Of a stretch of 64,000 nt of DNA, positions 38,501 to 49,105 are shown piece by piece (within the stretch, counting starts at the first letter, position 1; each line of letters opens with the position of its first letter). Made by a program: the position numbers and the translations under genes. The DNA is from Tilletia caries (taxonomy: Eukaryota; Basidiomycota; Exobasidiomycetes; Tilletiales; Tilletiaceae). The notes beneath the pieces are model-generated. The model did not search any database. It worked only from the letters and a program-made list of their open reading frames with translations, and was not told where the DNA came from. The stretch is taken from positions 62,001 to 126,000 of the forward strand of contig JALUTQ010000032.1 of the NCBI GenBank assembly GCA_032718865.1. The letters run 5' to 3'.

Positions 38501-40900
38501 GTAGGCCTTGGTGTATCTGAATGATTTGGCTTATGGCCTCTGGTTGGTCGGTTGGTAGCGTTCTAATTATGATGACATGGTTCCTATTTTCCTTCACCAA
38601 CTCACAGGGACTCCGCAATCAGCTCTGGCAAGACTGCCAATGGGACGCGCGTTGAAGTCAACATTGCTGCTCGTGGCTTTATCCGTCTCCTTCTTCGGCT
38701 GCGCAAGGTCATCGTTCAAGACGCTGTGGTGCTGCGCAAGTCTTTTCCCAAGTGGTTCGTCTGGTCGCATTCTCTGTTCAGTGACCCACTCTTCCTCCAG
38801 TACGAGCGGGACCTTCTCGCAAGTCTCGACAGCCCTGCGCCATCCGACGACCGCATAGCTCAAGTTCTTCCTCTTCTCGCTGAGCAGATTGCGTCCAGCA
38901 CTGCCGCCATGCAGCAGGCGATGGCGGCCGGTTTCGTTGCAGTCGGGGCCCAGGTCGCGTCGTTCTCGCAGCAGCAGAATCTTGTATTCGCAGAGCAGCG
39001 AAAGTACCACGACACACAAATGCAAGCACTCCATCAGCACGTCAACGCTCTTTCTGGCATGTTCATGGGCGCCCTCAGTGCCCTCTCCCCAGCCTCCACC
39101 TCCACTCCGCGCGCGGCCGCGCACGGCCTCACCAGCAGCTCCGCCGCCGTCGAGGCCACCCATCTCTCTTCCTCCGACACCGCCCATCCCTCTTCCCACA
39201 GCATCACATCTCCGGCTCCCCATTCCACAATCCTTCCCATCACTCTCCAGCCGCAGCGGACAGCGAGTCCTGGTGCGCACATGGGACCACCCGCGGTTCC
39301 ACCCGTCGGTGCGATCGGTCGTGCGGCTGGCGATGAAGATGTGGAGCGGGGTCAGGAGCAGATGCCTGCATTCGAGCAGGACCGGAATATTGCTTCTGTG
39401 GGGCAGCTGTGGGCGGAGTGGGAATACGGAATGGGAGGGCGTCCTTCTGTTGCTGAGATGGATTCGCGCTGGGGAAACAAGTGGAGAACCAAGGACACCC
39501 ACAGAAAGCACTATGCTCGACGAATCAACATCATCACCAAAATCAAATCTCTCGCGACAGAGCGACACACCAGCTGCGAGGTGATCGCTCAGCAACTGGA
39601 TTCTGCTCGCACGGATGAGAAGGGCAAGCAGATTTCCCTTTTCCAGCTGAACGAGCAGCTGAAGACGGGCGCAGTCGTTATTACAGCAGCATAAGGTGCT
39701 CTCTCTGATCTCTCTATAAGGGCTGTTCACACTTTCACACTGTCGGCACATGTTCTGTAAATCTGTACATATCTGTTTGCATTCTGAAAACTTCCTCGCA
39801 TTCCTCGCACTGAGATCCTCTTGTCGCTGCGCGCGCGCTTGCCCTGCCCTCCTCTTCCTCCCGTGATATGTTGCGAGTTGTGCACTAGAAAAGGACGAGA
39901 GAAAGAAGATAGTCAGCGTCGCGGTACCAGAGATTTGGAGAAGGGGAAATGGACGGGGGAGTAGTGCGACGGGGGAGTAGTGCGACGGGGGAGTAGTACG
40001 TACAGTGTGGTAACGTACCCAATCCTGATGAGCATGCTCGCTCCATTATGCTTCTGATGCGGATGTGTGTTTGCTGTTTGGAATAGAGGAAAGAGAAAAC
40101 AGAATCAGCAGCATAAACGCGTCGTCGAAATCGCAAGGGGTATCTACATCACCCACGATGTCGGCGTCACTGTTGGTCGCTGCGAATTGCGATAGAGGGC
40201 TGCGATAGAGGCTAAAAGAATAAAGAGAGAGATGAATGAGACTCGATCAAGATTTGACGGATGGCACAGAGTCGGTGTGGGAATACTCACTTCACAGAAT
40301 GCCAGACCATCCCCTTGTTCCGTGCCATTGACCTCCGGCCTCCCCACCTCGCCCGACCGCCTTGCAGCATCGATGAGATCCTGTGAAGATATACAGATGC
40401 GTCAGTCAAGTCCCGGCTGTGTCTTATGAGAGAGGGCGAGAGAGGGGACGCTAGGAAGGAGAGAGAGAGGCATGCTGACCTTCGCTGCGATGATCCGGCT
40501 TGCTCGTAAGGGGAGCTGTGGCCAACGCGGCGCGCGTCTGTAGAAAAGAAACAAAGATCGATGAGAACGAGCGCACAGGCAACGAGGGACAAAGGATCTC
40601 ACCTGGTGCGCGCACTGATGACCGGTATTCATGATTCCATGTAGATCTGCGGTCTTGGTGGAAGAATGGGTGTGACTGGAGCGAAGTATGGCAGCAGGTC
40701 GCTGGCGACCAGACCCAGGAGCTGGCCACGTGCTGATTACAGCTTGTAGCCTCATTAGGAGTGTGCTTGATATACCTGTCTATCGTGGTGATCAGGCTCT
40801 GATATTTGTCTGTCAAGGGGGTTCGTGTCCAGCGCTCAAATGTGTGTCAAGCCGGCCATGTCCGTCCGGACACAGCCAAAAAATCGGACACGACCCTGAA
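35540..40900 (+). mobile_element. Crypton-like tyrosine recombinase element
   Basis: The only large gene here encodes a tyrosine recombinase with a C-terminal GCR1_C-type domain, the domain pair of fungal Cryptons. Edges are uncertain. On the left, CGTCCGGACATGTCCTG and TGTCCGGCC lie at 35546-35578; on the right, GCCGGCCATGTCCGTCCGGACAC lies at 40851-40876. These related, partly inverted GTCCGGAC clusters may mark the ends. Cryptons have no long inverted repeats and leave no classical target duplication, so the ends cannot be settled by eye. Confidence 0.6.
35789..39694 (+). CDS. Crypton-type tyrosine recombinase with GCR1_C domain
   Basis: Proposed exons: 35789-36039, 36474-36571, 36623-37039, 37138-37471, 38071-38490 and 38608-39694, giving 868 aa. 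The start of exon 3 is the least certain. The N-terminal part resembles a SAM-like core-binding region (NRNYVPKQQEFLSWCAKQ, then DKVTGKKLHLFLREEVIGR). Catalytic residues can be read: Arg in HFALLRGDDLRP (~298), a Lys in RHGKTN, His-x-x-Arg in KTHLARRSG (~427-430), Trp in AGRWNSK (~453) and the nucleophile Tyr in ESCYLSAIP (~462). After a long Ala/Ser/Pro linker comes a GCR1_C-like domain (WAEWEYGMGGRPSVAEMD, WGNKWR). All catalytic positions are present and all introns keep the frame, so the copy may be active. It would cut and rejoin DNA through a 3'-phosphotyrosine. Confidence 0.75.
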
Positions 40901-41164
40901 ACACCTTCCTCTGTTCCTTGAAGATCAGCAGAACATCACAGAGAGCAAGGCATAGAAATGTGAAGCCGGCAGACCGCGGAAGTCCGGTGCAAGTGAGTCG
41001 GGCCAGTCCGGAACCTCCTCACTCGCGTGGAGGCTGGAGCGGAGGATGCGCCGCTGCATAGCAACAACTTTTTGGAGCGGACCGTTCGCTGCGGGAGCAC
41101 CGCCGTGAGTCGTGACCATGAACGACGAGCTCATCGCCATTGACGAGGCCGAGGATGTCAAGCT

Positions 41165-41198
<34 letters not shown>

Positions 41199-41430
41199 GA
41201 CGGCGAGCGTGTCGAGAAGCAATGGGCGCGGCGCTAGTATGCGCATGTCTTCCCGTGAGGTGACCGCGCCGCCATTACCGAGATTGAGAAGGAGACGAAC
41301 GAGCAGCAGCAGCAGCTCGACATCAGGAGTCGTTGCGATGATTAACGAAGACGCGACCATGCCAGAAGGGGCGCGAGGAGTAGCGCTGGCAGGCAGCGGG
41401 AGCCGCGCAAAGTCTTTGTCAAGATTAGCG
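39695..41430. other. Crypton 3' part and MID1 upstream region
   Basis: On the minus strand at about 40150-40580 a spliced reading can be assembled (RASRIIAAKDLIDAARRSG..EVNG, then SIAALYRNSQRPTVTPTSWV) with good GTCAGC, GTGAGT and CAG signals. I found no start codon in phase with its first exon, so no gene is called. A CAG/AGC microsatellite (41162-41196) begins the MID1 leader or an N-terminal extension. Confidence 0.35.
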
Positions 41431-43786
41431 ATGACCTCCTGTCTGTTTCCTCTGCTCCTAGTCTTGCTACTCGTGCAGACAGGAGTGTATGCGCAACGGC
41501 AGTCATCAACAGCGAGCAGCGCGGCCCCAGCAGCATCAGCATCGGCACCTCCTTCTGGCGCAGCTATACCTCTGACCGACTACGTTCCGGCCCAATCCAG
41601 CCTGCAAGCAACTGCGTCTTCGGGCGTCTTCTTTTCGTTTGCCATTCCGAAAAACACCACCACCACCACCACTACGGCACCCGACGGAACGCAGTCCACA
41701 GTAAAGGCGGCTCCCACACGGCTTTCGGTTTCCATCTCCCTTTGTAGCGGACCTGCTATCGAACCCTATGACCTCAACAACGTCACCCTCGTCAAGTCGC
41801 TCTCCCGTGACGGCTCAGCAGCCGAAGTCCGCCAGCTAACCCTCCTTCGCGCATTCTGGACCAGCTCCGCCGACGCCCTCACCATACTTGCTCAGCCCGG
41901 TATTGGCTCAGCGGAAGGTGATGCAAATGTGGATCCGACCCTCCTCGCTGATGCTTCGAAACCGGGACCGAATGCCCAGTCGTCGAGCGGGATAAAAGGG
42001 ACCCACATCAGCGGCGGAGCTTCCCTGATCCAGATCAACATCGATCGGGAAGTGGACAATGTCTTCACCTTGGGGGTCTGGCCACCCGAAGATATTCGAG
42101 GTATCAACACTGGTTCATGGTCGGTGAGAACGATCGTTAGCATGGAAGGTGAGCTTTACCTTCCCGGCAAGTGAGATCAACTTCTACTGACAGTACTTAC
42201 CAATTTCATCTTACTGCACCTCTGCAGTCGCTCCCGAACTAGTCTCCACCTCTGCCGGCGTCTCACTGGACGATACTGACCAGACTCGTGCCCTCGTCAC
42301 CTCAGAATGGTACTCGACCATCTCACCTGTTGACAAGTCCCACGTTACTCCGAACGTGTCCCTCTTCGTCCTGCCTTCTTCCGGACCGGCTGCTCTCGAT
42401 CCATACTTCAACTCCTCCCTGTGCGCACTTGAGCAGAGTTTCGCCGCCTTCAGTGCCAGAGCCAACAACCCGGCGTTGTCAGGCCCGCTCATATTTAACA
42501 TGAGCGAGACTGCACGGGGTATCATGAACACAGCCGTCAGCTCGCGCACCCCGGCGGTCTCTCTCGCCGAGCGCATCCGGACGCAAGTGCTGGTAAACAA
42601 TCTTCTGCCCGCTACAAACTACACTGCCTGGATGAGATGGACTCGGCCGCAGTACCCTACTGTTCCCGCGGGTGTCCTCGGATCGGTTCTCTATCCGGCC
42701 ATCAAGTTTGTCACCAAAGCAAGTCCAAATTGTCGCCTCGTGACTGGCCTCGACTTCTGCCCGTCGGTAGCATACTCGATCCCGATCGCGCCCGGCGTAG
42801 ATCTCGCAATCGCAATCGCAGCCGCCAACCTGACCATCACACCTAACATGGCCAACTTCACTCGTACAGTAGATACCTTTCCCTGTGGCGACTCCTACTA
42901 CGGCCAGTACTCTTTCGTCTCGACTTGTACCGACTGCAAGAATGCCTATCGAGATTGGCTCTGCGCTACAGTCCTACCGCGCTGTACCGATCCCGTCCGA
43001 GATCCTGCATTACAATCGGCAGCAAGTCAGACGGGCGCCGAGCTCACAGGGGCGAACTCGGGCACAAACACCCGCTTGCTGCCGTACGTCGTGAATCGGA
43101 ACGTGAATGGCAACAAGAACTCGAGACAGCCGTACGTCGACGCCCTACTAAACCCGGGCACCTACGGCGAGCTCCTACCGTGCATCTACACTTGCCATTT
43201 CGTCTCCCGTGCCTGTCCACCCATTGCGGGATGGTCATGGCGATGCCCAGTGTGGGACATCTCTGCACAGCGCGACTATGGGACCTTTGTCGATGCGGGT
43301 CCGGGAGGAATTGGGGCGGATTTGAATGGTGGAGATGGGTCGAGTTCGGAAAATACGGGAGTGGGTCGGAATGCGACTAACGTCGGCGGAGGTGGCGGGA
43401 AAGGACGCAATTCGACGGCTCCTGGAGATGGAAGCCAACCCGACGGATCGGGCTCCGGTTCAGGTTCAGGGCCGGAAGGGAGCACTCCAGGCTCGTCCGG
43501 GTCCGGTACCGACGAGACGGGCGAGACCACCATTCCCGGTTTGGGTCAAGTGTTCACCTCACGAGGGGATGACTTGGCAAAGGGGGCAGGACAGCGATGG
43601 GGAGGGATCAGCCGCTATGTGGCGACGGATGCGTTCGGCAACCAGTACTGCAATGCGCTCGGCGTCGATCTTGTCCTGAGGCAGCAGAATGGAGCTCTGC
43701 CGCGGCTCGTGATTTGGCGGCTCGGTGTGGTGCTGACGATAATGTTTACGGGCGCGGTGGCGGCACTTCCACTGTTGCTTGTCTGA
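41431..43786 (+). CDS. MID1: MID1-like stretch-activated calcium channel subunit
   Basis: Exons 41431-42148 and 42228-43786 give 758 aa. I choose the ATG at 41431 because it opens a signal peptide (MTSCLFPLLLVLLLVQTGVYAQ); an in-frame ATG at 41155 would add a Ser/Ala/Arg-rich 92-residue extension. The family's Cys-rich C-terminal half is plain: SPNCRLVTGLDFCPSVAYSI, then TFPCGDSYYGQYSFVSTC, DCKNAYRDWLCATVLPRC, and LLPCIYTCHFVSRACPP..GWSWRCP. A Gly/Ser-rich linker and a hydrophobic C-terminus (LGVVLTIMFTGAVAALPLLLV) suggest a membrane or GPI anchor. Mid1 works with the Cch1 pore subunit in plasma-membrane calcium entry during mating, cell-wall and ER stress. The gene is intact and marks the return to conserved genes after the Crypton. 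Confidence 0.9.
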
Positions 43787-44662
43787 ACATCCTTCTCCAT
43801 CGTTCAGCTTCTGACGCTGGATGGCTCTCCCTGCTTCCACGACGGACGAAACGGATAATCATCTTTTCAAGCATGGTTCCTTGCTATCTACATGGACAAT
43901 GGGGCATTTTCACCCCTCCTTCGACTCTTCACATAACTTCATGCATCCTCGATTACCGTTCTTGTCGCGAGTAAGCCTTTTCCCACCCTCGCTGTATCCT
44001 CCCTCACTCCTTGTACCACTATTTACCTTCGCCATCAGCACTATACAGGCGACTTTGCTCAACTCTCGCATCACGCTCTTGTGACTACGCATACGGAGCG
44101 AGGTCATTGCGGTCGTCAAGCTGGACTGAATTCAGGGGAGAAAGCCAGGCACACCCAAGGAGAGTTGCGAGGAGGTCCGGATACTTCGACACGTTCACGA
44201 CGGTCCATTCTATGCACCGACCGCCAAGCTCATCTGCGGACGAGTACTAAGAAACTATCCCACCAGCGGCGACCAGTGCCCTCGGCTTCATCGCATCTCA
44301 CCGCCATTGAGAAGGTCGAATGGGGAGACCCTTCACGCTCGTCCGCTGAGTTGCGAAATGTCGGCGTGGGTACGTTCTCTTCCAGTCCAATTTAACGGAC
44401 CTTTGCAAGCTGTGCCTGACCTGCCTCCGCCCCCCTGGTGCTGATGCTAAAGACCTGCTGCGCTCTCTGCTCAAAATGCGGCGGGCCGATGTACTTAAAA
44501 GGCAGTGAGGAAGCTGAACTCTCACTTCCCCCCATCCCATCCCTTCTCATCCCCTCGCTTCCATTCCCATTCCCGCTCCCTCGTACACCTCCTTTCACCT
44601 GTCTCCTCGTGCTCCCATTCACACACAACAGCCAACGACCACTTCGCACCTGGAGAATAGTG
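43787..44662. other. MID1 3' flank and C2 upstream region
   Basis: No gene is supported. The last 200 bp before C2 are pyrimidine-rich with GTACTTAAAAGG near 44491 as a possible TATA box. Only about 20 bp immediately before the C2 start match the C1 flank, so the inverted duplication ends there. Confidence 0.4.
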
Positions 44663-44896
44663 ATGGCGCAAAGCTATGTACATATCCTGGCATTCTCCAA
44701 CGCTGACATCTTCTTGCTCTTCTGCTTCTCTCTGCGCCTGGCTTACTCGTCCTTTGGTCCAACACGCCTGCCAGCCGCAGAAATCAGCCTGTACGAATCG
44801 CAGCCGGAACCAGTCCTCCGTCCTCGTGCTCCATTCACCGACTTCGCTGTCGCGGGCATTTCAAACATGAAAAGTTCAAATACCGAGGCGATGTGA
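44663..44896 (+). CDS. family C short leader-like protein, copy C2
   Basis: 77 aa, MAQSYVHILAFSNADIFLLFC..., with a hydrophobic N-terminal half and a polar C-terminus. Homologous to C1 (20911-21111, minus strand); a 7-nt length difference changes the second half (EPVLRPRAPFTDFAVAGIS here). This copy is longer and reads smoothly through the shared DNA, so it may be the less damaged one. It is followed by a 12-bp tandem repeat and the duplicated B-type promoter of A3. Coding status is uncertain. Confidence 0.4.
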   Translation: MAQSYVHILAFSNADIFLLFCFSLRLAYSSFGPTRLPAAEISLYESQPEPVLRPRAPFTDFAVAGISNMKSSNTEAM

Positions 44897-44908
44897 TGAG
44901 CTAGCTGC

Positions 44909-44956
44909 ACCGGGGCGTCGACCGGGGCGTCGACCGGGGCGTCGACCAGGGCGTTC
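44909..44956. repeat. four tandem 12-bp repeats
   Basis: Three perfect copies of ACCGGGGCGTCG and a degenerate fourth. The inverted partner near 20830-20850 has a single copy (CGACGCCCCGG), so the array expanded after the duplication. Confidence 0.85.
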
Positions 44957-44979
44957 AACTCACTCGTCGGGGCGTTGAG

Positions 44980-45279
44980 TCAGTCAATATTGCCCTTACC
45001 TCGGCCTGCTGTGGGTACAGCCACGCTGGAAGCCGGAAGGTGAAAGGTATATATACAGGTCTGCTGCTCACCACTTCGATCCTTCCCGCCCATCCTCAAC
45101 CAGATTTGACACCCTCTTCCACAGCTAATCGTACTGCGCACTCCTGTTGTCCCATCAGCCGGCATCTCACACAACTACCACCACACGATCCTCTCATCGT
45201 TTCACACAGTCAGCCTCTCAAGAAGGCTTCGATACCGACTTCGTCCATTCCCCCATCCACTCCTCAGACAAACACCCAG
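44980..45279 (+). promoter_or_regulatory. chimeric promoter: B-type upstream, A-type leader
   Basis: 44980-45184 is nearly identical to the inverted B6 promoter and leader (TATATACAGG, TTCCACAGCTAATCGTACTGCGCACTCC in outline, CACAACTACCACCACA). From about 45206 it switches to family A leader sequence shared with A1 (ACCGACTTCGTCCATTC..CTCCTCAGACAAACACCC). The join falls between about 45186 and 45206. Confidence 0.75.
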
Positions 45280-45810
45280 ATGCAGATCCGTTCTTCCTTC
45301 ATCCTCTTCGCCTTCCCTCTGCTCCTTCTTTGCTCTGCGGCCGTGACATCGGCTGCCAGCATCCGTCGGCCTGGCTCCATCGGCTTTCAGGACGCCTCAG
45401 AACCCTTCAATAGTGAGCAGCTCGAAACAGGTGCACGCAACAGCACTCCGTACTGACGTAACGTTTCATGTAGAGCGAATAGGACCAGAAGACCTGAGGG
45501 AAAAGCCGGAGGAGGTACTCCAACACCTTCTCGGTAAGCCGTGATGAACGTATGCCAGGCCTCTGAGGATATCAACGATTGCTGACTGTGTGGGTTTGCT
45601 GCCCAACTTGCTTCATCACCAACAGGAATCTCGACGCAACGGCACCAGAACATTCGCGAGATGATGAAAGCGATCAAGGATGGCGGTGCTGATGATCCGG
45701 ACGCGCAGAAACTGTTCAAACTACTAAAGGAGGACCATGAAGTGACGTTCCAGCAGATGATGGCTATCCTCCACGAGATCGACGCCACTACACTTCGTCT
45801 TCGGGTTTAG
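45280..45810 (+). CDS. family A small secreted protein, copy A3
   Basis: Exons 45280-45412, 45474-45533 and 45626-45810 give 125 aa. It is very similar to A1: signal peptide MQIRSSFILFAFPLLLLCSA, then SIRRPGSIGFQ, the KR at the exon 1/2 junction (FNKRIGPEDL), and a third exon with a charged helix (STQRHQNIREMMKAIKDGG ... QQMMAILHEI). Exon 1 and exon 2 lengths are identical to those of A1 (133 and 60). It sits 40 kb away from A1, between C2 and the thioesterase gene, and is driven by a promoter of family B origin. Probably secreted. Function unknown. Confidence 0.8.
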
Positions 45811-46396
45811 CTTCCCCCTCCCGCTCCGTCGCGGGTCTCGCTCCTCCATCCGATATGTAGCCGGAAGGCTCGTCCGCCAAGATTGATGCTCCCTCACCCA
45901 TGCTCGCGCAATAGTACAGTAATGGGGATCGTTCCGTTCCCGCTGCGCCTCCTACTTGAGAAATCAAATGTCACTCTTTCTCGCCTTCCGTCTGTGCAGT
46001 ATAGCCCACAGGGTGGCAGAGTGCAGCTTGGCTGAGAGTCAAAGTTGGGAAGCTTGAGTGCGCCTGGTGGAGCTCTTCGTACTTAATCACATAACGAGCA
46101 TCTTGAGTCTTCCACTTTCATGAAGTACCTGCCATTCTCATGGTACATGGCGTTCCTGATGGCGAAATGTTCGGGCAAAACGTGGCTATCCTCCTTTTGT
46201 TTGTTGCGCTCCATGTGAAACAAACGACGCGATTCCGTAAGCGCGACGTCGAAGACGAAGCGGTTCGTATCTGCGTAGCGTTGACCATGGCAAGAAGCTC
46301 AGCGTTCATTCACGACATGGAAGTCCTGCTACGATCCATGGTATGATTGACAAACTATTACAGAGTCATGACGTTCCGAAGTGCAATCCCGGTTCC
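45811..46396. other. A3-thioesterase convergent spacer
   Basis: No intact gene. The first ~90 bp are similar to the 3' flank of A1. A 68-codon frame at 46140-46346 has no signal, intron or paralogue and is not called. Confidence 0.4.
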
Positions 46397-48398
46397 CTAC
46401 GCAAGTCCTCTCCGAACCTCCCTGCCCGCAGCGACCCGTCGGCGCCCGTCGATCCACTCCATAGCTTCCGCATAGCTCCGCGGCGAGACCCGCCTTCGAG
46501 GTCGTTGTGATTGGCCATTCGGATGAGTGTTCGACGGAGGGGAAGAGACGGGCGAGGCGCTGGTGTCGGAGAGCGCGAAGGAGAAGCGGAACGTGTTTGT
46601 CCGTTGCGTCTGGCCGGTTGCAATGTTCGTCACCTGGATAGAAGAAAGGGAGATAAGCTCGTTGCAGCGGGGATAGAACAGCTGTATCAAGGAAGGGGAA
46701 GAAGAAAGGTGAATTACGCACCTCTGCCACGACGCTGACGGCAGCAACAGCCTCCTTGATCCCATCTCCATCCACATCCTCCCCACTACCCTCACTCTCC
46801 ATCCCCATGATCTCCGAATAGTCCACGCGGGCCGTGAGGGAGAGCATCGAGCCAATCTCGACAGGCGCGTGGAACGAGAGCGTGTCGAGGGCGAGGAAGC
46901 GGACGGGGATGGGTGGGAGGGCGTCACTGCCGCTGGTGGAGTGGTTGTGTGGTGTGTGCGGCTGGTCAGCTTGGGACGAGCCGCCTTTGAAGAGGGCACA
47001 GCACATCCAGCCTAGTTCGTACGCCTGTCGCATGAGGAAACCTCCGAAGACTGGAGGTGTGTGAGAGAGAGAGAGAGAGAACCCATTTCAAGAGTCAGAG
47101 TCTGCCTCCCCGCAGAATAGCAAGAAAGGTATGAATAATTGAAACAGCAGACTCACCTTTGGCATGGACATTGCGATGACTGGGGTGCATATGCGTCGAG
47201 CTCGTCAAGACCGTAGCCGAGACGGGCACAGGCACATACGTCGCCCTAAGTTCCCCATCTCCAACCTGGACATCCATATCCACACCCGCCCCGCCAGCAC
47301 CCAACCGCGCAAAAGCGAGCTCATCCTCCAAATGCTGACGGTGTAACAAAGCTGACTCGCCTTGAGTCGGCGGTCTCCTCTCCAAACTCTGCTGCGAATG
47401 TTCCTTCTTGCGCGCCTTGAGCTCTTCGCCGACGGAGAACAGGGCCCGCTCGGCGTCGGTGTTGAGTTGCAAGGGCGGGATCCGTTGAGCTCGCTTGGAC
47501 GATGCGTTCCGAGCTGCCATGGTGAAGCGTCCCGTGAGACAGGTCTTCAGCGTACGCGGGGACTCCCCTTCCTTCGTCAACGACGACGATTCAATCTCGT
47601 CGACTGTGACAAGGACCTCAAGCGACGAGCTGCCCGTGTAAATGACCTGCCCCGCCAGACGGTAGTCGCACCCGGGGTACAGCGGCTCGAGCATGTCCAG
47701 CCTGTCGACGGAGGCGGTGACGATGTAGACTGGGTTGGAGAAGTCGCCCTCCCGGGGCTGGGCGCCGAGGACGTGCTGGTACGAACAGGCGCCGGCGAGG
47801 GTGTCGAGGTCTTGGAAAAGCATGCCGAGCCGGACGAGGCCGGAGGTAGCGATGTATCTAGGGGAAAAAAGAAGCCCGTGAATGTCAATCGCAAGAGTAC
47901 GGGCATGGCTACGAGCGCTCGCCGCGGACGCCTTGCGGAAACTCACTTCTCGACAAGGGAGGGCGAGGAGGAGAAGGGGAGGTACATCTCCACATACGAG
48001 TCCGACATCGGCTTCGGCGCCAGCATGCTCTCCGACAACGCCGACTCTGCTCTCTGCTGCCCCTGCCCCTGCCCCGCTCCCGCTCCAGCCGCACTGCTCC
48101 CACCGGACTCTCGAAGGCGGGACTGGGTCAGCTCGACCCAGGTCTGCCGCGGCGCCAGACGGGTCGGCATGCGCAAGGTCTGGTCGTGCGGGTACGAAGC
48201 CGTGACGGTGCGCAGGAGGCGGTGGAGATCGTCGAGTGTTGTTGATGTTGAGCTCGAGCTCGAGCTCGATATTGAGGACGAGGACGAAGACGAGGATGCG
48301 TACCGCGCTGAGGTCCGGAATGGAGACTGGAGCAGACATGGCCGCAGCTGCTGGACGACGCCGCGCGCCGCTGTCATCGCGCAGAGCCTTGGTGCCAT
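46397..48398 (-). CDS. acyl-CoA thioesterase, ACOT9-like, probably mitochondrial
   Basis: Exons on the minus strand: 48398-47947, 47857-47157, 47050-46722 and 46633-46397, giving 572 aa. I start at 48398 because MAPRLCAMTAARGVVQQLR..RTSARYASS is a good mitochondrial targeting sequence. Two hotdog-fold halves are recognisable. The first has DLDTLAGACSYQHV, NPVYIVTASVDRLDML and the strand YRLAGQVIYTGSSSLEVLV. The second has the exon 3 run VFGGFLMRQAYELGWMCC, then FLALDTLSFHAPVEIGSML and EAVAAVSVVAE-VTNIATG. This tandem-hotdog layout is typical of ACOT9-type enzymes, which release free fatty acids from acyl-CoA. A Ser run (SSSSSSSSISS) and Gly/Gln linkers are lineage-specific. Part of exon 3 is duplicated at 4445-4600. 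Confidence 0.85.
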
Positions 48399-49105
48399 CG
48401 CTCCGAATCTTGCTCGCGCGTGGTAATCTGTAGAGATGGGAATCAGGTGGTGGTTCTTGCGCTCAGGCCAGTCCAACATGGCATCGAGATCTTCCAACTT
48501 GCGATCCAACTCCATCTCACATCAATATCTCACACGTTGGACGAGGGAGGCAAAGGAGGATATATATAATCGTAGCTATAGCGACACAGACTCGAATTCA
48601 GAGACACAGTAGGAAGGGCATCAAACAGGGGCACAGAACACAGAGGAGGTGAATAGAAGAAGAAGTCGAAGAGAAGAGGTCGAGGTCGAATGCGAAGGCG
48701 AAGGCGAAGTCGAAGTCGAAAGAGAGGAGGAGAAAGGGCAGGCTTTCCATGGACGAGAGAAGTCGATCTGGGCTAACGGACGGCCGGCCTCATTTGGAGG
48801 AGATGGTAGAGGCGGGGAACAGACTGGTATCTTGAAGTTGATGAAGTTGAACGTAGGAAGAGATCCCTTCTTCGTTCCGAAGAGCGAAAGGGGGCGTAGG
48901 CATAGAGCATAATCGCCGAGATGGATATAGATCTCGGCTCGCGTGCGGTGCGTAGGTTGTGTGCGATATCATGAAGAGTCGTTGTTGACTCCGTAGGGTT
49001 CGCGCCATGGTGGAAGAAGTAATCCGAAAAAAGGGTCCCAAAGTCGTACATATCGAGAGCTCGCAACGGCGATTTTTGCGTCCGTCTTCGGGGTGGGAGA
49101 GTCGT
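48399..49105. other. thioesterase promoter region
   Basis: Upstream of the thioesterase and downstream of the next minus-strand gene. TATATATAATCG near 48561 could supply a TATA box (minus strand ATTATATATA). The open frame at 48649-48912 is a GAAG/GAGGTC-type low-complexity run and is not called. Confidence 0.4.

Noticed and set aside
46140..46346. 68-aa open frame between A3 and the thioesterase
   Set aside because: No signal peptide, introns, paralogue or promoter features; the length is expected by chance.
47362..48426. 354-aa plus-strand open frame opposite the thioesterase
   Set aside because: Antisense to well-supported hotdog exons; composition is typical of a shadow frame.
48649..48912. 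87-aa Glu/Arg-rich open frame upstream of the thioesterase
   Set aside because: A GAAG/GAGGTC-type low-complexity run in the promoter region.
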